Under the pieces are notes generated by a model that made no database searches, was not told the DNA's origin, and saw only the letters and a program-made list of their open reading frames with translations. The translations under genes and the position numbers were made by a program. This document shows, one piece after another, positions 17,519 through 26,184 of a stretch of 60,155 nucleotides of DNA; within the stretch, counting starts at the first letter, position 1, and the number at the start of each line of letters is the position of its first letter. The stretch spans positions 1-60,155 of the forward strand of contig NZ_LZDE01000340.1 in NCBI RefSeq assembly GCF_002009015.1, read 5' to 3'. Source of the stretch: Microbulbifer mangrovi (GTDB lineage Bacteria > Pseudomonadota > Gammaproteobacteria > Pseudomonadales > Cellvibrionaceae).

Positions 17519-17821
17519 ATGAGTCAGAGCATTGAGAAGGTATCGCAAGATGCGTATATATCTGAGGTTGAAAAAGGTGAGTACCTTTTTCGGCGACTAT
17601 GTGTTTCTTATGCGAACATATATATGTTTCGGCGTTCATTTATAGGTCGGTTAGTTGGTTTCATGGAGCGTGCTGTACGCTACGCGACTTTTCGTAGCTC
17701 ATCGAAAAGTGAATTGACTCAATTATACGAAGCCGCGCTTCGGTTCCAAAGTGAACGGGGTGTGGATTTTGAGGCTGTATTGCGTGAAGACGCAGAATTG
17801 CGCCGATATAACGCTAGTTGA
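17519..17821 (+). CDS. Small unknown protein
   Basis: A 100-residue, basic, mostly helical protein that I do not recognise (SQSIEKVSQDAYISEVEKGE at the start). GGGGTAA lies just before the ATG at 17519, so it is probably translated. There is no signal peptide and no clear membrane segment. It sits between a sulfotransferase and a large glycosyltransferase, 21 and 13 bases away, in the same transcription unit. It could be an accessory subunit or a leftover of a larger gene. Confidence 0.5.
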   Translation: MSQSIEKVSQDAYISEVEKGEYLFRRLCVSYANIYMFRRSFIGRLVGFMERAVRYATFRSSSKSELTQLYEAALRFQSERGVDFEAVLREDAELRRYNAS

Positions 17822-17834
17822 TGTAATAAATCTA

Positions 17835-20621
17835 ATGAAAATGGCCGGTATGGAATTCGCTCACTTGAATCAAAACGTGTCGATAATCTCGGAGCAGGAC
17901 ATCGAAAGTGAACTTAAAAAAAATGCCTATCTTGAAGATGAGCTAAAGCGATTTTCAGTGGGCTTTAGTCAGATTAATAGTAGCAAGATTGGTCGGGTTG
18001 CATTAAAGCTCGAACGTATTTTCAGCAAAATTCCCCTTAGTTCTCGAAGGCTCCATCTAAGAGACGCTTGTATAATTTCCATTATGCCGGTTGCTGAACG
18101 AAGTAGGTTTGCCAATTGTGTGCTAAACAATATGAGTTTGAGGGATAAACCCAAATATCTGTCTGTACGGTATGCTCAATTTCTCGAAGAAGGAATTTCC
18201 AGTGGCATTGATCTGGTTAATGATGATGTAATCTATAAAATAGAAAAAATAAATGCGAAGCTGTATCAGGATGTTTTAAATTCTCAGGCCGTAATCGGAA
18301 AGTCCTTGGGCGGTTTTCGTGGCGCTATTTTACGTGTCTTGGACTCGCTTAGTAGTGTAGTTCGAGCTGGCTCACTAGAAAAATCATATTTACTTAGACT
18401 TTGGTCCGGCTATAACACTTTCCGGCATTATCACAATGCCGACCTCAAGGCTTTACACTCCAATCGATTTAATCGGCTAAAGTACTTATTTCAAGTGCTG
18501 AGGTATGCATTAGCCAATCCATACGCAAGTATACGTACGTTTACCTGGCACAGGTTTATTCGCCTTGCGAAAGTGTTGCTAGGAATAGACAAGCTGAATA
18601 CGGGAGCCTGGATAGAACAGCGTTTTCCTCTAGATTCCACCTCTGCAGAAAAGCCCATCATTTTTGCGGTTGATGAAAGTACAGCTCAATGTTTGGAGCT
18701 AGAGTTTCCGCAAACTGTCCAACCGCTGGTCAGTATCATTGTTCCGGTTTACAACCAGTATGCAACTACGATTTCCTGCTTGCAGTCTCTTCTCGCGCAT
18801 TCTGAGGGGACCGATTACGAAGTCATCATTGCCGATGACCGTTCTAGTGATTTAACGGTATCTATCGCTTCCCGGATTAAAAATGTCCGGGTTGTGCGTA
18901 ATGAAGTCAATCTCGGGTTCCTTAAGAATTGTAATAATGCGGCCAAATTTGCACGCGGCAAGTATGTGCTGTTATTGAATAATGATACGAATCCGCAACC
19001 GGGGTGGTTGAAGTCGCTCTTGGATGTTTTCTCTAAACAAGAGAAGGTTGGTCTAGTGGGGCCAAAGCTTTTGTTCGAAGATGGTGTATTGCAGGAAGCT
19101 GGTGGTATTATCTGGCGCGACGCTAGTGGGTGGAATTTCGGCCGAGGCCAAAGCCCTGACGCGCCGGAGTATAACTATCTGAAGGATGTTGATTATATTT
19201 CCGGCGCCTGTGTGATGTTGGAGAAGTCACTATGGGACGATCTGGGTGGCTTTGACGAACTGTTTTGCCCGGCGTATTACGAAGATACAGATCTTGCGTT
19301 CCAGATTCGTGCCCGCGGTTTGCGCACTGTCTACCAGCCAGCTTCCAGTGTTGTGCACTTTGAAGGGGTTAGCCATGGTAGTGACATCAACTCTGGTATT
19401 AAAAAGCAGCAGCGTATTAACCAGGGCGTCTTCCGTGATAAGTGGAAGCAGGTCCTGGACTCGGAAAATCATCACGTCGGTGTAGATGTATTTAATGCTC
19501 GTGAAAGGGCTGCCAGTCAGAAAACAGTGCTGTTTATTGACCATTATGTCCCATTCTATGACAAAGACGCAGGATCTCGGTCTACGTTCCTCTATGTAAA
19601 AACAATGGTGGAGATGGGCTACCGGATTAAGTTCCTGGGGGCGAATTTCTTCCCACATCAACCCTACACGGAAACGTTGCAGCAGTTAGGTGTCGAAGTT
19701 CTCTATGGCGAGCGTTTTGCGCGTAACTGGAAACTTTGGCTCGAGGAGAATGCGGAATATCTCGATGTCATCTATCTGCATCGCCCACATATTACTGAAG
19801 ACTTTATCAGTGAAATCAAGTCACTCAAGAAGTGTCCACGATTGGTTTACTTTGGGCATGATCTGCATTGTTTGCGTACCGAGCGCGAAGCGAATATTTC
19901 AGATGATAAGAAGCTGTTGAAGGCCGCCGGGGAATGGAAAGAGCGTGAATATCGCATTTTTCAGCAGGTCGATACCGTATTGTACCCGTCGGATGTTGAG
20001 GTTAAAGCCGTTAAAGAGTTTTCGCCTAAAACCAATGTGGCGCAGTTACCACTCTACGTGTTGGATACGCCTGACGTTGCCAATTTCGACTTTTCTGCGA
20101 GAAAGGATTTACTTTTTGTTGGAGGATTCACGCATACACCAAACGTGGATGCGGTCCTCTGGTTTGCCAGTGAGGTATTGGGAAAGGTTATCGAGGTTCA
20201 CCCAGATATTCGGCTTCATGTGGTTGGATCCAACGTTCCAGAGGCAATTAGCTCTCTAGCGTCTGACAAAATTATTGTGCACGGCTTTGTGAGTGACGCT
20301 GAACTGGATTCGTTGTATCGCTCAATTCGGGTGTGTGTTGTACCGCTGCGATACGGTGCGGGTGTAAAAGGTAAAGTGCTTGAGGCGCTTCAAGCGGCTG
20401 TACCGTTGATTACGACTCCGATCGGAGCTGAGGGCATTCCCGAGGCTGCTTCTGTAATGGAGATTGCAGAGGCAGCGGAGGACTTTGCCAGCAGTCTAAT
20501 CGAGATGTACGGAAATGAGCAGAAGTGCTTACAGCAACTCGCTGGGCGCGCTGATTTTGTTTCAGAGCATTTTAGTTTAGGTGTTGTCAGATCTGCGATT
20601 GAGGATCATATTTTAGGGTAA
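17835..20621 (+). CDS. Two-domain glycosyltransferase (GT2 plus GT4-like)
   Basis: A 928-residue protein. Residues 1 to about 290 are helical and unrecognised. A GT2 (GT-A) domain spans about 295-535: PLVSIIVPVYNQYAT, ADDRSSD, the metal-binding LLLNNDTNPQPGW, and YYEDTDLAFQIRARG (the ED motif near the catalytic base). A GT-B domain spans about 560-928, from VLFIDHYVPFYDKDAGSR to the donor site YGAGVKGKVLEAL. It thus combines two folds and can probably add two sugars. The start is uncertain: the ATG at 17835 is favoured, ATGs at 17841 and 17850 are close alternatives, and none has a strong ribosome binding site. Confidence 0.8.
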   Translation: MKMAGMEFAHLNQNVSIISEQDIESELKKNAYLEDELKRFSVGFSQINSSKIGRVALKLERIFSKIPLSSRRLHLRDACIISIMPVAERSRFANCVLNNMSLRDKPKYLSVRYAQFLEEGISSGIDLVNDDVIYKIEKINAKLYQDVLNSQAVIGKSLGGFRGAILRVLDSLSSVVRAGSLEKSYLLRLWSGYNTFRHYHNADLKALHSNRFNRLKYLFQVLRYALANPYASIRTFTWHRFIRLAKVLLGIDKLNTGAWIEQRFPLDSTSAEKPIIFAVDESTAQCLELEFPQTVQPLVSIIVPVYNQYATTISCLQSLLAHSEGTDYEVIIADDRSSDLTVSIASRIKNVRVVRNEVNLGFLKNCNNAAKFARGKYVLLLNNDTNPQPGWLKSLLDVFSKQEKVGLVGPKLLFEDGVLQEAGGIIWRDASGWNFGRGQSPDAPEYNYLKDVDYISGACVMLEKSLWDDLGGFDELFCPAYYEDTDLAFQIRARGLRTVYQPASSVVHFEGVSHGSDINSGIKKQQRINQGVFRDKWKQVLDSENHHVGVDVFNARERAASQKTVLFIDHYVPFYDKDAGSRSTFLYVKTMVEMGYRIKFLGANFFPHQPYTETLQQLGVEVLYGERFARNWKLWLEENAEYLDVIYLHRPHITEDFISEIKSLKKCPRLVYFGHDLHCLRTEREANISDDKKLLKAAGEWKEREYRIFQQVDTVLYPSDVEVKAVKEFSPKTNVAQLPLYVLDTPDVANFDFSARKDLLFVGGFTHTPNVDAVLWFASEVLGKVIEVHPDIRLHVVGSNVPEAISSLASDKIIVHGFVSDAELDSLYRSIRVCVVPLRYGAGVKGKVLEALQAAVPLITTPIGAEGIPEAASVMEIAEAAEDFASSLIEMYGNEQKCLQQLAGRADFVSEHFSLGVVRSAIEDHILG

Positions 20622-20680
20622 TAAATAGGTGGATCTACAACTGCGGTTGAAATGCTATGTTCAGAGTTTCGCCTCAGATC

Positions 20681-20713
20681 AAGGCCATTCTGACTGTATG
20701 TCAGAATGGCCTT
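20681..20713 (+). terminator. Perfect 14-bp hairpin, possible terminator
   Basis: AAGGCCATTCTGAC (20681-20694) pairs perfectly with 20700-20713 across the loop TGTAT. Only a short T-run follows (TTGGTGTT), so termination may be partial, or the stem may protect the 3' end of the upstream transcript. It lies between the glycosyltransferase and the membrane/kinase-like gene. Confidence 0.55.
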
Positions 20714-20740
20714 TGGTGTTAATAAGAAGAGCGGTATTAG

Positions 20741-22471
20741 ATGATTAATAACACTGTAGACGTTTTCTTAAAGCGGGCCAAAGTCTATCGCGATTTTTCG
20801 AAGGTCGCGCGGTTGAGGTTTGTCTTCGATGTGCTGATCAGCTTTGTTAAAATTCTTCTAGAACTATTAGTGATGATATTGCCGATCAAGATTGTTCTTA
20901 TCTTGGCGGCTCCTGAAATGCCTGTCATGTTTGACAAGCTTATCCCGGGCGTACCTCGTGCTCAATGGGCAGCTATTCTTACTGCACTTATCGTTGTCCT
21001 CCATGCAGTTGTATTGACAGTAAATTGGTATTTAAAGAGCTCTGCAGACATATTTGCGCAGAAGTTCTCGGCTATACATAAAAAAGGTAAATTTTCTGAT
21101 AGTGGGTTTCTGAGGCTCGTATATAGCGGAATTGTCGATGCCCGGTCGGGGTCATTGGTTCTTATTGCTCTCAGTGCCATTGTCGGTTTGGTCTATTTTC
21201 AATTTTTAATATTTTTCTGGAGCGCATTTTTTGTCGCAGTGTCAGTGGTGCTCGTATGGGCTTCAGTATCGAAAGGGTTAAGAGATAGTTTTATAGCTGC
21301 TCCCTCATCTATATTGGGTGGGGTGTCTAGCTTATTATTTCTTTCTTGTTTTTGCTTTCTCGTTTATGAATTTACTCTGTCTGGTGAGCCCCCCGATTTT
21401 CTCCAAGGTATCGTTTCAATCATTTTAGCGCGACGATTGCTGGGTGCAGTCACGCAAAAAGTCGGCAATCTGGTCTGGTTTAACGACAAAAAAACGGCCA
21501 TTCAAAAGCTGTTCTACCGAGGACACGTTGGGTTGCCCCAGGGTGCAGTACGGTCTCGTGCGTTAATAGATAGTGTCTCTCCAGAGTCTCTGTCTGCATT
21601 TTGTTCCGGCGCGCTGGAGTCTATAGGTGTGACTTTCCCGGTGGGAACTCAATGCAAGTGGGTCGAAACTCCCATTCCGTGGATGAGCATTATTCAATGT
21701 GAAATGGACGTGGCTTCGAATGAAGTTCTGGTTCTCAAGGTGTATGAGCCTGCCAGGGCGCGAGTGGCGAAGGATGAGCTTGAGTTATATCCACTACTGG
21801 AATCGGCAGGGATTATACCCACATTCTTAGGGGTGACCATTCATGATGGCTACCAAGTTCACGCGTTTCGTCTCTCCAATGAATGGAGTTTTGTACGTGA
21901 TAAGGAGATCGCTGCGGGGCTACACCAAAAACTGTTGCCGTTGAAGTTCGAGCGGACACTAGTTGAAGAATACTGTTCTGTGCATCCCACGTTGGCTGAT
22001 CGGGTGACAGTCGATTTACTGTCCAGGCTTTTCCTTGCTGCTATAGAAAACGACCATGAGGTTATAAATGCTTTCATGCAGCGTCGCTCAGAGATTCTCA
22101 GTCGAATTAGAAAACTGCCGCTAACATTGGTGGCAGCAGATCAGGTAATTAGGCAATTTAGCATTGTTGATGGAAGTGAGGCTCGTCTTTTGAGTCTTGG
22201 CGATTGGAAGCTTGAGCCTTTGGGTTTTGCGATTTGGCCTTCAGATTCGCTCGACGAGGTGATATGCGAATTGACTACATCAGAGTCCTTTACTGAGTTC
22301 GCTGATAACGATTCCGTGTGTTATGCGATCGAATTGTGTTCGCAAATTGCTGAATTAGAACGATGCTGCCGGAATGGGCGACTGCGTGAGGGAATACAAT
22401 TAATGCGCAAAATTATGGAAGCGGATCTCGTTTCTGGCGGGGCTAGTGAAACTGCATTCGTTACCGCCTGA
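20741..22471 (+). CDS. Membrane protein: ABC-exporter-like membrane domain fused to an APH/kinase-like domain
   Basis: A 576-residue protein. Residues 1 to about 245 hold five or six membrane segments with the rhythm of an ABC exporter membrane domain: two helices, a long cytoplasmic loop (about 98-130), two helices, another loop and a last pair. In place of the ATPase, residues from about 290 onward resemble an aminoglycoside-phosphotransferase/kinase fold: Lys333 in VLVLKVYEP, Glu346/Glu348 in KDELELYPLL, then LPLTLVAADQVIRQFSI where the usual H-G-D-x4-N reads A-A-Asp467-x4-Gln, and Asp488 in LSLGDWKLEPLG. The catalytic and metal aspartates appear kept while His and Asn are replaced. It may phosphorylate a lipid-linked glycan or act as a sensor. 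The alignment is by eye only. Confidence 0.55.
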   Translation: MINNTVDVFLKRAKVYRDFSKVARLRFVFDVLISFVKILLELLVMILPIKIVLILAAPEMPVMFDKLIPGVPRAQWAAILTALIVVLHAVVLTVNWYLKSSADIFAQKFSAIHKKGKFSDSGFLRLVYSGIVDARSGSLVLIALSAIVGLVYFQFLIFFWSAFFVAVSVVLVWASVSKGLRDSFIAAPSSILGGVSSLLFLSCFCFLVYEFTLSGEPPDFLQGIVSIILARRLLGAVTQKVGNLVWFNDKKTAIQKLFYRGHVGLPQGAVRSRALIDSVSPESLSAFCSGALESIGVTFPVGTQCKWVETPIPWMSIIQCEMDVASNEVLVLKVYEPARARVAKDELELYPLLESAGIIPTFLGVTIHDGYQVHAFRLSNEWSFVRDKEIAAGLHQKLLPLKFERTLVEEYCSVHPTLADRVTVDLLSRLFLAAIENDHEVINAFMQRRSEILSRIRKLPLTLVAADQVIRQFSIVDGSEARLLSLGDWKLEPLGFAIWPSDSLDEVICELTTSESFTEFADNDSVCYAIELCSQIAELERCCRNGRLREGIQLMRKIMEADLVSGGASETAFVTA

Positions 22472-22587
22472 CAGTATAAGCTGAACGCATAATGATCCGG
22501 CTGCGACTTGGCGTGCAAGAAGATTTTGGCATTAGAGTTTGAAATTGAAGTCTTTTAAGAAAACATATTTTAGTGGATAGTGGTTTT

Positions 22588-23415
22588 ATGCGAGTTGTAA
22601 TAACCCACGGGCATATTTTCAAAAATGCCGGGACTACCCTGGATTGGGCCTTGCGTCGGAATTTTGGTGACGGATTTTGCGATCATCGCGATGACGTTCC
22701 GATGAGGCGGCGACGCGGGGAGTACTTGCAAGAATTTTTGGCCGAGAACCCTGGAATTCAGGCGTTGTCGTCGCATCACTTATGCGACACCGCAGGTCTG
22801 CACGAGATTCGGTGCTTGCCGATTTACCTTTTGCGTCATCCGTTGCTTCGTGTGCTTTCAGTGTACCGCTTTGAACGTAAGCAGAAATCAGATAGTCCCG
22901 GTGCGGAAGCGGCAAAAAAGTATGATTTTAAGGACTATGTCAAATGGCGCATGGACCCTAATGTGGGGCGGACGATTCGCGACTACCAAGTGTATTACCT
23001 CGGCTCTAACCCGGCTGTACCGAATGAAACGGTGTTAGGAGTGAAACACTTGGAAAGAGCGGCTAGGCGTTTTCATGATGGCTCATTCGTTGGTCTCGTT
23101 GAAGATTTTGATAAGTCAATGACGCTCGTTGAGAATGAACTTAAAAGCTATTTTCCTGATATCGACTTGAGTTATGTAAGGCAAAACACTGGCGAAGTGA
23201 GGAGTGGGAGTGAGCGAAGCTTGAATTATCTCGCCGACGAGCTTGGGGACATGTTCGACTTGCTTGTTGAGAGCAATAGTCTCGATTTGACTTTATATCG
23301 CATGGCAAAAGAGTCTCTGAGCAAAAAGATAGAAAAACTTGGCAGCTTTGATCAAAAGCTGTCTGACTATCGTGGGCGCTGTGAGGTGTTGGCCCAAGGT
23401 CGCAAAGCAGGATAG
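22588..23415 (+). CDS. Sulfotransferase-like protein, FKNAG type (paralogue 2)
   Basis: A 275-residue relative of the protein at 16736-17497. THGHIFKNAGTTLDWAL (about residues 6-22) fits the PAPS-binding loop and PIYLLRHPLLRVLSVYRFE (about 80-98) the 3'-phosphate segment. The shared layout (loop, LSSH about 60-66, LRHPxLR about 85, a late SYFPDIDLSYV-type strand) shows common descent. I start it at the ATG at 22588; a GTG five codons earlier is in frame. A cytosolic sulfotransferase role is inferred, with acceptor unknown. Confidence 0.72.
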   Translation: MRVVITHGHIFKNAGTTLDWALRRNFGDGFCDHRDDVPMRRRRGEYLQEFLAENPGIQALSSHHLCDTAGLHEIRCLPIYLLRHPLLRVLSVYRFERKQKSDSPGAEAAKKYDFKDYVKWRMDPNVGRTIRDYQVYYLGSNPAVPNETVLGVKHLERAARRFHDGSFVGLVEDFDKSMTLVENELKSYFPDIDLSYVRQNTGEVRSGSERSLNYLADELGDMFDLLVESNSLDLTLYRMAKESLSKKIEKLGSFDQKLSDYRGRCEVLAQGRKAG

Positions 23416-23543
23416 CTCATGCATGAGCAATATACATAAACAAGTATCGAGAAATAATTGGGCGTTTTGCGAACGTTAATGTAACTGAAAAAGTAATTGA
23501 ATCGCCAAGCTCACTATTTGGTGTGGCTAGTGCGTCAGTATAT

Positions 23544-26126
23544 ATGAAAAAGTTTAAAATTTTAGTTGTAGGTAATTGTCAGGCTCGACCGTTGGCTGAG
23601 TTGCTCCTCAATGGTTGTGATGATGTGGTAGCTGTGGATACGGCGATCGTGCATCTTTTAAAGGATGATGACGAGTCAGAAGTGTTGGAGAAAATACACA
23701 ATGCGGACTTTGTTATCGCGCAAATGGTCGCAAACAACTATCCAGCTAAGTTTGTTCGTACGAATGAATTAAAGCGTGTATGTGGTGAAAAGTTAGTAAC
23801 GATTGTAAATCTTTTTTATCAAGGGTTTACTCCGGGCTGGCGTTACATGCGGATGGCGGATCGAAAGCCCCTTAAAGGACCGTTGGATGATTATCACAAT
23901 TCTGTCATCTTCACTTGTTGGAAGTTTGGTCTCGACGAGCGCCAGACAATTAAGGTGTTGGATTCGAAGTTGTTTTCCGATATCTACAAAGAGGAGGCTG
24001 AAGAGTCACTTCGTGAAATTCAACAGCGGGAATCTGGTGTCGATATCCCGATCTCCGATTACCTTGCTGAGCATATTAGCAAGGAAAGGCTATTCCATGT
24101 TTTCAATCATCCCTCGAATAGGCTACTAGCAGAGTATGCTCATCGTATCGCGTTACGGTTGGGGTTAGGCGTCAATTTAAAGCGGATGACACTAAAAAGC
24201 GAAGCTCTGGGTCAATTTTCTCCATCTTGCGATTTAGTGTCAGGATTGCACGGGTTTGGCAATCAACACCGTGGCATCGATGTGAGCGTTGGGGGCTCCG
24301 GTGTAATTGTACATGGTAGGCGTACGCTAAATACGGCTGAGTTGGTCCGAGACTTTTTCAATATCTATAACCAGTACGCCAATGAACTAGAAGTGTCCTC
24401 TGCAGATTCGAGATACCTGGATGTTTTGACGGATTTGGATGTTGACCGCGACTTGGTTGGTACTTCTGAAGATAGTGCCGCTAGTGGTTTTTGGCAGAAT
24501 TTCCTTATTAAAATTGGTTTTTCAAAAAAAATAGAGTCAAATTTAAAAGCCATAACCGCTAGTCGTATCCCTAATGTGATCGTCCAGTATTGGGATCAGG
24601 GTGAGCCTCCCAAAGATGTGAAGGATTTAATTCAATCCTGGAAGCAGCAAAGTACTGAATTCGAGCATCTCTTATTTAATCGGGAAACTGCGCGCGAGTT
24701 TATTTTGACTGCTTACGGCTCAGAAATTGCCTCGCTTTTTGATAGCGCCAACCTGCCAGCCATGCGTTCAGATATATTCCGCGTTGCCTACATACTTGAG
24801 CGAGGTGGCGTTTATATCGATGCAGCTACTCGCTGTTACTCGGACCTGCAACCTCTCCTTAGTGACAATATATCTACAGTTCTAATTGAAAAATGGCATG
24901 GCGGTATATGGAATGGTTTTATTGCAAGCGAGGCGTCGAGTCCATATCTAGCGAATGTGTGGGATAAAATCGTCAAAAATTTGAAGCAGCAGTTAATTTC
25001 GGATGTTTGGCTAGCTACGGGTCCGGGCGTATTTAATGAAGTCTTCAAAGCAGGGGGTTATGGGCAAAGTGTTAGTGTTGTAAAGCAGGCTGATGCTAAG
25101 CAATATTTCGCCTTGGTCAACGACTTGCAACACAAAAAAAAGGCCCACTGGTCAAAAGTTCAAAACTCTTTGGATATATATGGTGGGATTTCAGCGGCGG
25201 AAAATAATGAGCAGCTGCAAGTCTCTTCAGACGCTACGATTCCGACGAAGGTCTTTTTACATCTTGGGCCCCATAAGATGGCATCTACTTCGTTCCAAAA
25301 TTATCTGGAACGAGGGGAGGGGGCTTTAGGCGCTAATGGTGTCGACTTGCTGACTGTGCGATCGTCAAGAGGCGAGAGTTACCGGCATTGGCGGCAAGAC
25401 TATACCAAAGCGTTACAGGGATATGTGCTTGGTAGGATTAGTTATGCAGACGCCAAGACGAGGTTGTCGTCCCTGATTAAATCCCTCTGGCAAGCCTGCA
25501 GGTGCGTATCACCAAGTGTAATGATCAGCGACGAAAACCTGTTAGGTCCTGTTCCTGGCCATACATATGCCGGAAAGTTAGGGGTCGAAACACATTTTTA
25601 CTCTGCAAAACGTTTGGTCCTTGATGCTTGGAGTGATGCGGTAGCTCCGGGTTCACTACAGGTTTTGTTTGTGCAGCGAGATCTCTGTGACTTTGTGTTT
25701 TCCTCCTACCGGGATCGAGTAGCTAAGCTGGATTACTCACGTACCTTGATTTCATTTTATGAATCCCTCGCTTCCGAATTTGTCAGTGAGTACGTAAATT
25801 TCTATTCCAAAGCCAGTTCTCCTGGTAATTGTTCAATTGAATTCGAACAGTTCAGTAATTTTCCGAATACATTTCGCGACAAAGTAATGGCGTTTTGCTC
25901 TGTTGAGCTTCCTGCCTCGTCTCGAGAGGCGAGTAATTCATCAATGAGCTGGCGCGCAATTGAGATCGCTCGGGATATTTCTGAAGTTTTGAAGTCAGAT
26001 AAAGAACGAAATGATTTCAGAAAGTTTTTACTATCGAAAGTTTCAGGCGATAGTGAGACGCTGGCGCTAGAGATGGATGCCATTCGAACAAAGGTGCAAC
26101 AAGCGTCAGAGGCGTTTGTAAGCTAG
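23544..26126 (+). CDS. WcbI - GT32-like - sulfotransferase triple fusion
   Basis: An 860-residue protein with three parts. Residues 1 to about 215 resemble WcbI (KILVVGNCQARPLAEL at the start, FHVFNHPSNRLLAEYA near the end), as in the protein at 13588. Residues about 341-525 resemble GT32 (Och1-like) transferases: IPNVIVQYWDQGEPP, LPAMRSDIFRVAYIL and GGVYIDAATRC, in which the usual DxD reads Asp426-Ala-Ala428. Residues from about 568 form a sulfotransferase-like domain (VFLHLGPHKMASTSFQNYL; LQVLFVQRDLCDFVFSSY). Acyl transfer, sugar transfer and sulfation may therefore be joined in one chain. The ATG at 23544 is preferred; a GTG seven codons upstream is possible. Confidence 0.7.
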   Translation: MKKFKILVVGNCQARPLAELLLNGCDDVVAVDTAIVHLLKDDDESEVLEKIHNADFVIAQMVANNYPAKFVRTNELKRVCGEKLVTIVNLFYQGFTPGWRYMRMADRKPLKGPLDDYHNSVIFTCWKFGLDERQTIKVLDSKLFSDIYKEEAEESLREIQQRESGVDIPISDYLAEHISKERLFHVFNHPSNRLLAEYAHRIALRLGLGVNLKRMTLKSEALGQFSPSCDLVSGLHGFGNQHRGIDVSVGGSGVIVHGRRTLNTAELVRDFFNIYNQYANELEVSSADSRYLDVLTDLDVDRDLVGTSEDSAASGFWQNFLIKIGFSKKIESNLKAITASRIPNVIVQYWDQGEPPKDVKDLIQSWKQQSTEFEHLLFNRETAREFILTAYGSEIASLFDSANLPAMRSDIFRVAYILERGGVYIDAATRCYSDLQPLLSDNISTVLIEKWHGGIWNGFIASEASSPYLANVWDKIVKNLKQQLISDVWLATGPGVFNEVFKAGGYGQSVSVVKQADAKQYFALVNDLQHKKKAHWSKVQNSLDIYGGISAAENNEQLQVSSDATIPTKVFLHLGPHKMASTSFQNYLERGEGALGANGVDLLTVRSSRGESYRHWRQDYTKALQGYVLGRISYADAKTRLSSLIKSLWQACRCVSPSVMISDENLLGPVPGHTYAGKLGVETHFYSAKRLVLDAWSDAVAPGSLQVLFVQRDLCDFVFSSYRDRVAKLDYSRTLISFYESLASEFVSEYVNFYSKASSPGNCSIEFEQFSNFPNTFRDKVMAFCSVELPASSREASNSSMSWRAIEIARDISEVLKSDKERNDFRKFLLSKVSGDSETLALEMDAIRTKVQQASEAFVS

Positions 26127-26184
26127 GATTTGGTGTTTCGTTGCCCGGGTTTGAGTGGCACGAGTAATGTTTTAGGGTTTCAGC

